Below are positions 1 through 13,100 of a stretch of DNA of 64,000 nt, piece after piece; position 1 is the first letter of the stretch; each line of letters begins with the position of its first letter. A model generated the notes under the pieces. It worked only from the letters and a program-made list of their open reading frames with translations, made no database searches and was not told where the DNA came from. A program made the position numbers and the translations under genes. This DNA is from Neelides folsomi (lineage: Eukaryota; Arthropoda; Collembola; Neelipleona; Neelidae). The DNA lies in contig JAQGBZ010000333.1 in NCBI GenBank assembly GCA_034687125.1, positions 1-64,000 on the forward strand, read 5' to 3'.

Positions 1-1616
1 TTAAAGATTTTTATCTTTAATCACATTAAAATGGTTGCCCATTAAAAAAAAGAAAGATACTTATGGCCCTCACTGTATATGTAGTACACTAGTTATATAA
101 ATAAGTTTATTTTTATTATTATATGTTACATTTATACAGACTTTTGTTAGGATATCCTGATTCCAAAAATTATAAGATTTTTATTTAATAATTTAATAAT
201 AATCTATAAATTATTAATTAGTTTACTATTAAGTAACATACAATTTTTATAAATTTAAAATATGTATTTTTTATTTAAATTAAATTCACATTGTCATGTA
301 TAATTTTATTTACTTTTTATGATAATATTATGTTCGTATAATAATAAATTGATAATTATTAATTATTTAATTTATAAATAATATTAGTATAATTAAAAAA
401 ATGTTTGGTTATTTTTATAAATTATAATTTACTGATTTAACTGATAAACTTTAAAATAAATCAAATAATTGGTTTTTATTTAAAAAGTCTTTTAAATTGT
501 AAAGTACATTTATAACAGCATTTTAAACACATTAAAGAATTACTTTATAAGGCTTAAATATAAGGCATATACTTTATATAAACAATAATAATAAAGGTTC
601 ATTTAGATTTTATATTTTATAATAATTATTAATCATGTAATTAAGCATCTTTAAAATGATTAAAAATATCCATCAAATAAAATCCAAAAATTTACATCCT
701 ACTACTTTTGAATGAATCTTAAATATTACAATTGTAGACTAAAAAATATATAGTCTACCTTCATTTTCATGTAACATTTAGATAATACTTAGAATGTAGA
801 TTTATAATCAAAAAGAAATATTTTTTTACCTATGATTATAACAAAGGTTGCATAAACAGTTATCTAATAATTACTAATAATTGTTTAAACGTTAAACAGT
901 AAAATTATTTAACAAACTACCATACAATAACAAACATTTTACTCATCTGTAAAAAATTTACAATAAAAACATTCAGCGAACAAATCAGAATCAGCTCAAT
1001 TTCTATAATTGATAAGTATGCATTATTAATATAATTTATTATGTATATATTTAATTTATATGTAAATACGTACAAGAATAGTTATAAAATTATTGCTCTC
1101 AATTACAACAGCTCTAATAAGTAAAAGAAAATGGGAGTGTTTAGTGCTAAAAATTCTTAAATTATAACATATTTTGTGAAAATATAACAAAATGTAACCT
1201 AAATATAATAAGTGTACTAATATTGACTACTCTAAAGATTAACACTTATAAATATTTATAATATTATCTCAAGTGTTTTCACGATAAATTCATAGTGTTT
1301 TAAACTCGATGTCAAAACTTATTTAGTTAGTTCAAAGTTTCCGCAAAAAATTTATATGGATTCTTATGGAAATTTTTCGCGGAAACTTTGAACTCGGGGA
1401 ATAAGCTTTTGAAATCGAGTATAATAAGTAATATTATGTAAGTAGTTAAATGTTATAAGTTCAAAAATGATTAACTACAAATTAATAACAAATAATAATC
1501 ATATTATAATAAATATTTATACATACTTAAGTTCGTGTTTCTATTTTTAACAAATTGAAAGGTGACCGTATAACAATGTGAAAGCAGAGAATAAGAAAAG
1601 TTGAATTCAAAGTATT
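1..1616. other. AT-rich intergenic DNA
   Basis: No reading frame with coding character is seen on either strand. The stretch is very AT-rich and lies downstream of the minus-strand secreted-protein gene. Its only structured element is the hairpin at 1304-1420, listed separately. Confidence 0.7.
1304..1420. repeat. 117-bp imperfect hairpin, MITE-like
   Basis: The two halves are inverted copies of each other. The left arm begins ACTCGATGTCAAAA and continues through AGTTCAAAGTTTCCGC. The right arm, read on the other strand, begins ACTCGATTTCAAAA and also has AGTTCAAAGTTTCCGC. Arms are about 50 bases with a few mismatches and one indel, around a loop of about 15 bases. It has no coding capacity. 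A tiny foldback element (MITE) or a structured 3' element of the neighbouring gene are both possible; no clear target-site duplication is visible. Confidence 0.6.
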
Positions 1617-1621
1617 TTATT
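1616..1621 (-). terminator. AATAAA poly(A) signal overlapping the stop codon
   Basis: On the minus strand the last codons read GAA TAA A, so the stop codon TAA sits inside AATAAA. If this is the signal used, the mRNA has a 3' UTR of only a few tens of bases. Confidence 0.6.
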
Positions 1622-3794
1622 CACTGCGGCTTCTTTTTCTCCTCAATTTGTCAATGTGGCTGTTTGCTTTGTACGGAATCCACTGAGGGGAAATAGCACG
1701 TGAGAGACTTGTTCTTGTTAATTTCACTGGCTTCATCTCATAATTTGTACGGGAATCATCAGAAATGTCTCGCCTTCTCCTTCCGAAAAGTTTTGGGAGC
1801 AAAGCGGCCATTGCCGATGAAAAGCGTCGAGCGTCTTCACCAACATTCACGCTCTTAATATTTTCCTTCTTTTTGGAAATGTGTTCATCCACGGTCATCC
1901 GTGCTTCTGGACCATAAATTTCATCATATTCTTTTGAATCGACTTTGATTGGATGACCTTCAGAATCGTATCCCTTTTCTTTGAGTATTCGATCTGTTTT
2001 GTGAATTATTGGAGGTCGGGAGTTTAATTCCAAAGCCCCTTTGATGATTCCTTTCCTGTGATTTAAAACTGGTGTGAGTGAGTTGAGAGTCGCGTTAACT
2101 TTCTCAAACGTTTCATCTTGTTCCCATTTCTTTTTTTTTCCAACGCGATGTCCATAATTAGGATGATATGGATAAGGTTCAAATGGAGATTCCAAATCTC
2201 CGTGCCCATGATGGAACCGGTTACTTCCTTGATAATTAGAAGGGCCATGCCCGCCACTATGGGGGCCGTGTCCGCTACTATGAGGGCCATGTCCGCCACT
2301 ATGTCCTGGCGAAAGTGAAACACGGCGGGTGTTTGAAACTAAAACCCATCTTGGATCATCTTTGTCTCTATTTGGATAAAATGAAGGATTTCCCACTGAA
2401 GGCCTTCGGTTTCCGAATCTTGAAGGAGAAGAACCGGGGGCTGTCCAAGAAGCCACGTTGTTCGGCGGTCTTCTTACTCCGTTGTGATAATCTCGGTCCC
2501 TATCTCTGTCTCTGTCCCATTGTTGAGGGACAACAGGAAATGGGATTCCTTTATTCGTATCCCAACTAGCAGTGGCAGAGAGTGGCGTGTCTGGATAAAT
2601 AATGTCATTCCAACCAGAGCTATCAGGCCTTTTCTGTCCGCTAGCTGTCGATGGGAATCTCGAACTGTCAGACCCTCCTTTGTTCACCCATGACTCGAAG
2701 AGAGAGAAAGTGGGGCGCTTGTTGGAGTAATCATCTCGATCCCACCAAGCATTCGGCCGATCTCTCACGGGCCAATTTGTGGATGGAAGATCGGAATTTG
2801 ACGTTCCTTTTGGAACCCATTTGGAAATTGACACTCCGGCGACGGGAATTGGTTCAAGTTTGACCCAATTCTTCGCATCGTCCTTATGGGAGTTTGACGA
2901 TGGTCTTGATAGATGAGGAGGTTCACCATCGAGGAAAGGTGGTCGTTGAGAGTGATAAGATCCTCCTTTCTGTTTGTATTGTTCTTCAAGCCAAGCAGGA
3001 AGTCTTGAGCCGCCTCCTTTCTGTGACGAGCCTTCGTTCCATCCGTAGCGGTCGGCAAAGCTCTCAGGACTCAATTCTTCCCCGAGCCTATTGGCAAATT
3101 GAGATTGGGGCTCATCGTCACTATCATAAGGGTCATCTTTGGGCCCAACTAGGGAGAATGGGTCGTAGAAAGGAAGGAGCTTCACCCACGAGGGAGAGTT
3201 GACCGACGTCCTTGACATTCTACTCATGGGACCTCGTTTCCCTGTTGGGGAAGAAAAGGAATAGAAATGGTCGAACGGACTTTGCCAATAATTATTCCTC
3301 CATGTGGGATTTTCTCCGTATCGGCCATTGAGGAAGGAGTAGTAAGTCTCGTCAATGGGTCTTGGACAGTTGGGCCCATTACATTGAAAGTTGGACAGAG
3401 CCTCCTGCTCCCCTTTCTTATTTGACATCTTTGATTCCGAGAATTTCTTCGTGTAGAAATTTGACTCGTTCGATGCATCAGTTACAAAGAGCGAAATAGG
3501 TTTTGTGTCAATGAAGACAGATCCGGCTCCTTTGGATCGTTCTTCCAAATCAACATCTTCTCCCTTTTTCATTGAGAATGAGGTTGAGATGGTGCGGGTG
3601 GTGGAGAAGGTCCCATTGGGTCCCGACGGGAAGTTGGGAAGGTCGGAGAGGTCGGAGGGCGTTCGTAGCCGGATGGGTTTTGAGAACGACGTCGATGTTT
3701 CTCCAGATTCCCCACTCTCTACTCCAATGGGTCTGCCAATAGAAAGGAGCAGAACAGTTAAAAAGATACGGTGGGATAACTCCGTTGTAAACAT
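1617..3794 (-). CDS. Secreted low-complexity protein, 725 aa, intronless
   Basis: I do not recognise this gene. The protein opens with a signal peptide (hydrophobic core FLTVLLLSIG at about residues 11-20) and has no later membrane segment, so it is probably secreted. The body is rich in Ser, Gly, Pro, Trp, Asp and Arg. It contains several short Trp motifs (SWVKLLP, NWVKLEP, KWVPKG, SWVNKG, RWVLVS, QWIPYK), a DRDRDRDRD run, and three tandem 7-residue HSGGHGP-type repeats. The last 170 residues are more charged and include a furin-like GRRRRD site, suggesting processing of a C-terminal peptide. Only two cysteines, CNGPNC, are evident. The start is the first ATG, placed directly before the signal peptide. 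A minus-strand TATA box lies about 340 bases upstream and AATAAA overlaps the stop. A matrix, cuticle or silk-like role is only a guess. Confidence 0.85.
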   Translation of the reverse strand: MFTTELSHRIFLTVLLLSIGRPIGVESGESGETSTSFSKPIRLRTPSDLSDLPNFPSGPNGTFSTTRTISTSFSMKKGEDVDLEERSKGAGSVFIDTKPISLFVTDASNESNFYTKKFSESKMSNKKGEQEALSNFQCNGPNCPRPIDETYYSFLNGRYGENPTWRNNYWQSPFDHFYSFSSPTGKRGPMSRMSRTSVNSPSWVKLLPFYDPFSLVGPKDDPYDSDDEPQSQFANRLGEELSPESFADRYGWNEGSSQKGGGSRLPAWLEEQYKQKGGSYHSQRPPFLDGEPPHLSRPSSNSHKDDAKNWVKLEPIPVAGVSISKWVPKGTSNSDLPSTNWPVRDRPNAWWDRDDYSNKRPTFSLFESWVNKGGSDSSRFPSTASGQKRPDSSGWNDIIYPDTPLSATASWDTNKGIPFPVVPQQWDRDRDRDRDYHNGVRRPPNNVASWTAPGSSPSRFGNRRPSVGNPSFYPNRDKDDPRWVLVSNTRRVSLSPGHSGGHGPHSSGHGPHSGGHGPSNYQGSNRFHHGHGDLESPFEPYPYHPNYGHRVGKKKKWEQDETFEKVNATLNSLTPVLNHRKGIIKGALELNSRPPIIHKTDRILKEKGYDSEGHPIKVDSKEYDEIYGPEARMTVDEHISKKKENIKSVNVGEDARRFSSAMAALLPKLFGRRRRDISDDSRTNYEMKPVKLTRTSLSRAISPQWIPYKANSHIDKLRRKRSRSE
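2241..2303 (-). repeat. 21-bp coding minisatellite, three copies
   Basis: Three near-identical 21-base units, each starting GGGCC[AG]TG on the plus strand, encode HSGGHGP/HSSGHGP repeats in the 725-residue secreted protein. Units differ by a few bases. Copy number could vary between individuals. Confidence 0.8.
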
Positions 3795-4131
3795 GACGAG
3801 ATTCCTTCTTCGTTCCTACTGCGAGCCGCCCGTTATGCTCAAATGCATCTGCTGACAGGAGATGCAATCCACGTCAACCTGGAAAACAAGGTAAATGTGT
3901 GAGCTTTGAAGCTTCTTCAACAACCTTTTTTGCAATACTTCACCCCGAGATCTTTCCGTATTGTCACCTTCAATTTTACTACTCGAAAACCTCATTTCAT
4001 CTCCTCCTGTGCCCAGACGCATACTTCACCTGTCTTCTGTTCCATGAGTGGAAGGAACACTTGTGTGAGTAATATAGGTTTGTACGAACATCTTCACTTT
4101 TGACTCCTTCGCTCCCGACCCGTGCCTAATA

Positions 4132-4139
4132 CTTTTATA
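4132..4139 (-). promoter_or_regulatory. TATA box of the 725-aa secreted gene
   Basis: Read on the minus strand the sequence is TATAAAAG, followed by a GC-richer stretch about 25-30 bases downstream where transcription could begin (about 4105). It is roughly 340 bases upstream of the ATG at 3794. The transcript may contain a small 5' UTR intron, because TTTTCCAG, a good acceptor, lies in between at about 3884. Confidence 0.5.
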
Positions 4140-7100
4140 TGAATACAATCAAATGTAGGCAACAACTTCCTTTAACAAAATTCACAATAGCCTAGTACTC
4201 TAAAAACGTGTTTTGTTCGGCTCCTCTCCCCAATCAACATTCAACCTCAGGAGTCCTCTCCTTATCATTTTTACCTCTGTGACAATAAATTAAGGGAGCA
4301 TATACTTCTTACTCAAGAGCGGGAACCCATTTGCGGTTTTCATCTAACCAGATAACCTCAACACACTCAACAGCATGTTGAGTTAGAAAAAACAAATCTG
4401 CCATACGAATTTCATATCTGTCAATTTTAAATGAAATGATATTGAAGATATGGCCAATATTGAATTTACTCATAGACTCATAGAATCAAAAAATTCTTGA
4501 TCATTTCATTAATTTCGTTGGGTTAAAATATTATGTTTTGAAAGATAATTTTTATAAAATACTGATATATATTGCATTGGTGTGCCTAAATATCCAAGAA
4601 AATCTTTTCTAAAAATCTTTTTTTCTACTTGAATACTCTGCCTGCTCTGAGTATATTATTTATTTATTTCATAAAAATTGGTGATTGATTGATAAGAAGT
4701 AATCGTATATTTTATCATAATGTGTATTAAATTAGTACAATAAATTTTTTCTTATAACGGTTATTTTAGTTAAAACGCTAAAATTTACTAAAATCTATTT
4801 TCAAACATTAAAAAATATCCTCACATTATACAATAGTACCTATATATTACCTATGTCATGTCATATTTTAAATATAACCCCGTTTACGTACCGTCAATTA
4901 TATCATTGTTAGAAAACTAATTTGTCTATAAATAACATTTCATAGGTACTTACAATATAAAGATACATAGTTTTATATTCTACGAAATTATAAAACGTTT
5001 TAAATAGCTTTTTTGGGATTATTAAGAACATTACATTCCCTCTAACTCTAATACCAAACTCTTATTATATCTAAATTATATACACTATCATGTAGAGTAA
5101 GTACATCATAATTAGGTATCTATGTTTCAAAGGAAAGGAAGCATTGCATATTTTGAGTTTATGTTAAAACGTTTTTCTACTAGACATTAACTTCATTAAT
5201 AATTTCAGTTTATAAGCACTTGGAACATGTGAGTAAGGCAAATGACAGTACAAGTAAGATCTATTAAATTAAGCCAACCAAACAATTTATGTTACCTATT
5301 TATTCTAAACTTAAGCTTACAAAGTTTTTATTTTCATTCATGAAAAAGTAAATTGTTCCGAAGAAGAAATAGCTTTTAAGTGAAGATCATTGAGCTAATT
5401 AAAAATCTAATTTAAAAAGCACGCTAAAACAACAAAGAGATTGAAATGATAAGGGTATCTTAAAGAGATGTTTATAAGTAAAGACCCACAAATTGAGTAG
5501 ATAATCGACTGGTAGTTAAGAAAAAAATTAATTAAAAACTCCAATTGGGATTTTGAGGGTTTTAACTAATTTTTTTATAATTTTACGTATCAAGATATAG
5601 CATCACATTGTTTGACCACCACACCATTAACTTCCCAATAAGAAGGTCAAAGTAATGTAGAAATTGATGTCGATTAGTCATTCATTAATTTATTTAATGA
5701 GATATGAGATTTAACTTGAAAGACAGAGGCGGATCGACATGATGAGACAAGAGAATAAGAAGAAGGGAATGAATTAAGTCGAAACATTTATTAGAGAGAT
5801 AAATTAAAAGAAGAGATAATTAATCACCTGCTAACGCCTGCCGCTTGTGAATGAGTCCAATTGGTTGAGACAGGTAACCACAGAAAGTTTTTTCTCTTTA
5901 TGATGTGCTTGGACTGGGCAAGTTGAGACGGTCTTTGCTGTCAAAGGAGATGATGGGCAAAGAAGGAAAGTTAAATATTACGAGCGTCGATGGGTCCTTT
6001 GTTTTTCATTGTGGGTCATTTGAGTAGTAGGTCTTGTAGATGCAGAATCCATTCACTTCTCCTTTTGGCGATTTTGGTAGGGATGAGGGCAGGAAGTGTG
6101 TGACCACTCTCGAAGAAAGTCTTAATAAAAGTGATGTTTGTTCCTCATATGGGCCAAGAGGGGCTCGTAAGGAGAGCGGAGAGGAAGCAGCGTGGTTGGA
6201 GTCGTACTGCACCAGAGCAGTGGCAGGTGCCCTGGTTTATAGTGAATCTGAGTCTTCTTCCCTCTCAAGCCTCAACTGATCCCTGTCGCATTCCGTCACA
6301 CCTGGAGAATTAAACCCCTTCAGAGCTACAGCCCCCACTCTGAATCAGGAGTCAAGATTGAGGTCCCTCTCTCATCTTGTAAGTGCTGACGCTGGCAGTT
6401 TCACGCACTTACTTCCGATTCACCTCCACTCAGCACTTCTACGCCCATTGGATTGAGACGGATGAAGTGAACCTCGGCGGCCGCTCGACCAAACCCCGGA
6501 CTCAATAGGACAACTTTGTCCATTAAGAGGACTCATGTAATAATGTCTGTTCGTTGACCATTCGCTAATTGCATGGGGATGAGGGCTAGTCTTCTCGTTA
6601 TTCATTACGTTATTCATTAGGCCCATGTTTGGGAACCGGAACTCAAAGCACCCATGATTTGAAATGGACAAATTCATTTGGTTCTTCTTGATTAACCTCA
6701 TGGGAACCTGCGGCACGGTGTGAAACTTCAAAGCAAGCAGCGAAGAGACCTGGGAGACCCATCGAGCTCCTTTATTCAAAACTTACCTGGCTTCTGAGGT
6801 AATTGTAATCATTCGCCTAATTTGAGCAACCGTCTATTTTATTTATTTTCTATTTGAACTGTGTGATAATTGAAGTTATGATGATGACCACTGAGGATAA
6901 TTTTACAGTTGTAGAAGCTACCAGTCAACGGCCCCACTCTCGGTCCTAATTCCACCCATCATCGATGCATTTTTAGCCTCAATCTCCCTCATCCTCTTTG
7001 CTCATTCTCCCATTATTCCCAATTCATCGAGTATGAATTAATGGGGACGGAGGGAGATAAACTTTCAATAGGTGGACAGTGCCATAAAAAAGAATATGAA

Positions 7101-10100
7101 TTGCTAATTATACATGTTCAGTTTATATTATTATTATACGACCGTCTGGGAGAAGTCTGTCCGCGACTTCCGACTTTAAGCTTCTTTTTATGAACCGTGA
7201 GAATCGCATTGAGTCAAATATGATGAATGGAAATGAATTGACGGGAATAGCAATCAAGATAAGAATATTTATTTAAGTTGGTTGAATTAAATTCCAAGTA
7301 ATTTCCAATTGAAAGGCTCTTGACTTAACACGACAGTGGAGGAACCTGCGGTTGGATTTACTCTCAATTCCTCATTCAATCCTAAATATTTGATCTTCTA
7401 ACTGCCTCTTGATGAGAAGTTGAGCAAATCGTAACATGTTCTCAAATATTCCAGGGATTCTTTTCATCCTCGTCCCTCTCCCCATCAAGAGTGGAGAAGA
7501 ATGAAACAAACGGAGTTGGCCGTGTTGGTCATTTATTCAATCAATTTCTCCTACTGCTCCTTTATTAGACATCTTGAATACGGTCAAACTAGTAATTAAG
7601 ACTCATCACAGGACTGCATTGGAAGGATCTTTGCCAATTTCCTTAAAAGATTCATACTTGCATCTGCAGCTGCATTAGGAAATTAAAATAGAATGAAACA
7701 ATGATTTTTTATTAACAACTTCAGCTACCTAAATATCTTTCTATTTAATATGCATCAGCATCATTATCTGCTCATTATTTGAAGCTATAGAATGATGCTA
7801 ATGAGGCAGTTTAACAATGTTTATAGATACAGGTAATGTATAATTAAACAAAAGATTTACTCAAGTTCAAATTATATAAATGGCACGTCGACAAAATATT
7901 CCCATATATGTAAGTACACATATTTGATATAAACTTTAAACAATTAATCGTCATCATCTACTTAATGATGTACTTTGGCCTTACATGTGAAAGAAGGGTT
8001 TAGAGGGTGAGCAAGAATAAATTCCAAATAGGCACATAAAATGCATTTGTACTTGTTGGAATGAATTAAAATTGATAAAGTCATGGACGATTGTTTTTAG
8101 CCTAGTTTCTCTCCTTGCAAGATTAAAAGGGACTTGTATCATTTCACCAAGATGGATGGGAGAATGTCTCTGTTAGGATAGGTTCATTCATCACAAAGTC
8201 CGGGATCCGTCATAATAAATCCAGTGTACATGACTCGCGTGGTAAAACCTATTTAAAATGATAATATGAGGTGTCAGGTGAGCAAATTGGGCTGCGTTGG
8301 CCTTACAGATGATCGTTCCATTTAAGAGTTCAATTACCAAAAGGCCTGCTGGTTCTATGGGTGTAACAATAATTGGTTGAAGGAACTTAAAAAATAGATT
8401 TTAAAAAATTGAATATAATAAATGTATTTATAAAGGGATGAGAACTCAAGCTGTGCTCTTGACCCTTTAGGTTTATGGCTGAAACACCGTTTCCCATCTT
8501 ACTCGGATTAGACAGTCGCCCTTGGTCACGATCTTCTAACTTGTGCGTTCTCTCTCATCCTCTTCTTTCAATTCCGTCTTACCACTCTTATGAGTTTGCA
8601 TCTCTGGGATTTAATTTTATACTTGAATTCACTGGGAACGAAAGAAGCGACCCGGGGGGTGAGCATGAAATACGACAATCTCGTTCAAATTTTCAGGATC
8701 CTCTAGTTGTTTTACAGTGTGTTTAGCGTTAACTTCTCTCTCTTCTCCAATATCAATAGTTCCCACAGTGGGCAATGAAGAAAATTCTGAGAAGCTCCGT
8801 CGAGAGACTTCCTTTAACTCTTTTACCTCTCGCTTATAAATGTATCATCCGCATATCCAAGAGGGAAGGATGGAAAACCTTCACAGATGAACAATGCTCC
8901 CATGACCATATATTGAAGTGCGTATAAAGCATATGCGTTAAACACTCCATTCGTATTCTTTTCACTTAAAACGAATTTAATCATTCAAATAAAACACTTT
9001 GACGTCTGCTGACATCCAATTTACAATCTTCTCTATTGGTAATTATGCCATGCCATGTAGAGAACATTTGCCTTTGTTAATGGCTTTTACCGCGCTCATC
9101 GGATTTTTATGCCAAAAGTTCACTGTTTTAAATGCGTATTGGATAAATCATTAGTAGTTTGGGTTGTAAATAATCATATCATAACCTATAAAGGTACGAC
9201 GAAGGAAAACATGAAGATTCAAAACTGAAAGACTAAACTTATAAACTCATGTGAAAATGTTCTGAGAAGCATTTTTAATAAAGTAGAGTATAAGAACTTC
9301 TAAGCACTTAAAAACAAATTAAAAAAGAAAGATTCTTGAAGATGCGCTAGCGTTTATGATGTGTCCTGATTGCAATTGATAAATTACTTCCTCTCAAAAT
9401 TCGTAGTTTATGACAAGATGATTTTATGTATAACCAGTAAAACAATAATAAACCTATTTAGAAATAAAAAACAAGAGAGTTTAAAAAAGTCAGTAAACGG
9501 TATGAACTTGAACATGGGAAATTGTAATTATATTCAATTCATTTTCATGGAATAAACGAGAAAATCTTAAATGAAATAAGTAGACCAAGAGTTTTAAATA
9601 ATTTGCTTTGGGTAATAAAATTTTATGGTTTTTTGCTTTTGATGTTTTGGCATTACCGCCCTTGAATTTTTTGTCGGTTTTGTCGAGCTTTAACGGTCTT
9701 AAAAGGTATTAATTTCATTACTTTGCTAGTTGTCTTATACAGTAGTCCATTAAACTCAATTCCATTAAAAATGGAAAATAAGGCCTTTCACTGTAAATCA
9801 TTTTCACCACCCCTTATATCCTAAAGTAAAGTTTGCAGTTGAAATTTTGTATTTTTTTCCTATTTAGAGGATATTGATTAAAAATAAAGGTTAAAAGAGG
9901 GTTAGAGTTTTTTAACTAAAAGATAACTAAAATTGCTCTATTTTTGAATTGATAACAAAACTATGTACATGTTATAAACCAATATGTATGTGTTGAATTT
10001 ATGTTTAAGAAATGGGAATTAATTTATAGCTCATTCAAATACATGCATAAAATATGTAGAGGTAAAATCACTCTTTAATCTGAAAGATCTTAGCATACAA

Positions 10101-13100
10101 TGTGAATTTACAATAATCTTTTACGTAGATCATAGGGCGAGAACCCAATTAAATTGTTCTATTTAACACCCTATAAATAGGAATCAGAATTTTGATTGTT
10201 ATAACTCGATTGTATACCTAGTTACATCTCTAACATGCTCACATGTATATATGTATACAGTGTATTTAAGCTAATACTACAGATATATTCTAACTAGATA
10301 CTACCTACTATACATGGCCTAAAAGTTCTTTTATTATGTGAAAAGTATTTAAAGTAAATAAGTGTATAATTATACGTTGTTAAATCCCGATCTTTTTTTA
10401 TATCGTATAGCAAAATGCTTTTGAACTTCAGAATACATCTAACATTGAATTTTAGATTAGGAAATAAAGATCGACATTTTGGTCGGATATTTCTGATGTG
10501 GTTAGCTAAATGGCGAAAAGATAAGCTGCATCTACTTTTAAATCATTACTCATCTTTTATGATTTAAAAGGAAAAGATGGTTCATGATACGATTGAAATG
10601 AATTTTATGATTTAAATGAAACGAGGCTTCGAGGTTTTAGACAAAGAAGTTAACGGAGCGGATCGAAATGTACTTAAGGCAATTAGCCCCATAATTGTCA
10701 TAACTTTTGCAGAAAGCAATGGATATTGTTCGAGATTACAATATAGAAACTCTGTTGAAGATGGGGACGAGTGAATTGACGCATACATATTTAAATTTTA
10801 AGGGAAAAAAGCTTGGGAGCTTGAAGCGCTAAGAGTTAATAAGCCATTTAATAAGCCGAAATAGAGAGCGAGTTTTAGATTTGAGAGTTTCATGGTTCTT
10901 TGCACACTCAAATTTTAAAGATGTTACACATTAAAAGCCCAGTTTAATTATTCACTATTCAGATCGTGAAACTGAACTTGGATTTAGAGATGAAGGGCAG
11001 AAAGGAGAGATTCGCTGTCCTCCTTCACATCAAATGCCCATTTTTGTGAAATCGCACTTTGAATTAAGAAAGGTTGGAATATAATGTGAGTAGGTTGAGA
11101 AATGGCCTATATGTTTAATATTTAATTTGTCCTTTTCTCAGCTTCAGTAGACCTCACTGTCGTCGTCTCTCGTGTCTCACGCAAGGCGACTCGCGAATCT
11201 TGTCGTTGATCTCTGCAAAAAACGAAAACATTAAAAGACAAAAACTTCATTTGGAAAAGTGATGATGATCCCCATTTCATCTTGGGCTTGTGGTTTCTTT
11301 CATTATTTTGGAATTGCTTCAGTTGAGTCAATTCCCATTTTCCAAATGGATGCGGATGACTGCTGCACTTCCACTCACCTGTCCATATGCATAATATCAA
11401 AGAAACCAAAGGTGCATTTTTTATTTACATACCTATCCTATACTTAAAATTTCAATGGCAATCATTTCATTTCCCATTCACCTTCATTCTTCGTTTGACT
11501 CTCTTTTGCCATCACTCATTGTCCATTGCAGAAGAACAGGTAGGAGGAAATGGCTCATTAGCACAGGAATGAATATAAAAATCCTTAACTTTCTACAAGT
11601 TCCCTGTAGGGTGGCTCTTAATAATATTGAAAAGAATAATTGCCTCTACTTCAGATAACTATGTGCTTGGTTGAAAATGAGAATTGGACTTTTAAGTGTT
11701 ATTGTCCTATCTCTCATGTCATGAGTTTCAAATCATTAAATAGGATTTCCGATTCCGTGTTAAGACTTAGATACAGTCTCAGCATGCATTTTTTAAATGA
11801 GAACTGGCACACTTCAATTAAAATTACGATTCAATTTAACGGAAATATATAATTAATAAATATTATAATAAAGAATTGTGTATACCTATTTATGTTTTAG
11901 GCGTTATAAATAACTTTGAATAGTTAATTAAAAAATGATAATTTAGTGTTTTTCCTAATTGAGTGGCAAAGCACAAATAAATAAGTTATCAGATAAACTT
12001 CATACACATTAACTTTATAAAAATATAATATACTTAAATTAACCATTTTTATATGTAAGTTTTACAAAATTTATAAATGGTTAATGGCAAAGGTTAATTA
12101 AATAAGCACATGGGTTTGAGTAAGAGCAGCATATTTAGTTAAACCTAAATTTCATGCACAATCGAGTTTTTACAAGAGATTTTAAATCCACTTTAGAGAT
12201 TTTTAAATTCTATGCCTTCACTGACAGCAAGTTCACTCTTCTCTATTTGTGCTTGAAGTGCGTGTAGTTTTGGTTAAGCGATTTAGTAAAATGGGTTTCT
12301 TGATAATTAATTCACGGGATGAATTGAGAAGAATGGAATGCGTAGAAGCCGTTGAACATCACTTATTTCGAGTGACATAATTATTGAGGATCTTTCACCT
12401 TTCCAAAACCATCCCATTGTCTTATTGTTCATCACAACGAAAAGGGTGTGGAATCTCATTGCCCCTCCGCGCTTTCACGACAACTCGAGTGTTGACGGCA
12501 TATGAGTGTTATGGGAGTTATACTTTTATTTGTTTTTCTTTCATGAATTACAATAATGGTTCTGGGCGGGTGAGTGAGAAATTGGTATTCTGACACAGGC
12601 TGAGACCCTTCGCGCTTCGCTTCCTCAAAGCGTCTATTCTTCACATTGTGCTCACGTAAAAGAAATCCCCTAAAGGAGAAATTTTTCAGATAACATTAAG
12701 ACTCATAAAACTTCAAGTTTCATTTTACTTTCATTTGCAAGCTTGAGAGCAAAGCACCGTTCATTCCTCTGCAAGATTATGTAGCTTACGTATTATAACT
12801 CTCTTCATTAATAAATCTCTTTTCCCAACTTTGCATCTGCCCGCAAAAGGTCAATAATACTTTCAGCTTAACTCATCTCGATTCCTGAATATTCTCACAG
12901 CTGTACAAGATTTAAGGTATTAAATTTTGATTCTAACATGTACAAGGAATGTTGAGTATTTTACTCTACATAATTTGGCACTCAAACATCAAGACCTTGT
13001 CTACCATATAGTTTGTACGTAGTAAACCGCTTAAACTCATTTAAAGTTTTCATACAAAGTAATGTTAATTCCAATATTGTAGCTTGAACTTCTAACATCT

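Noticed and set aside
6420-6779. Minus-strand ORF of 119 residues
   Set aside because: It has no signal peptide, domain or coding-like composition. The GC-richer DNA around it has short ORFs on both strands.
8475-8726. Plus-strand ORF of 83 residues
   Set aside because: It is an isolated short ORF in a GC-richer island, with no splice partners or recognisable motif.
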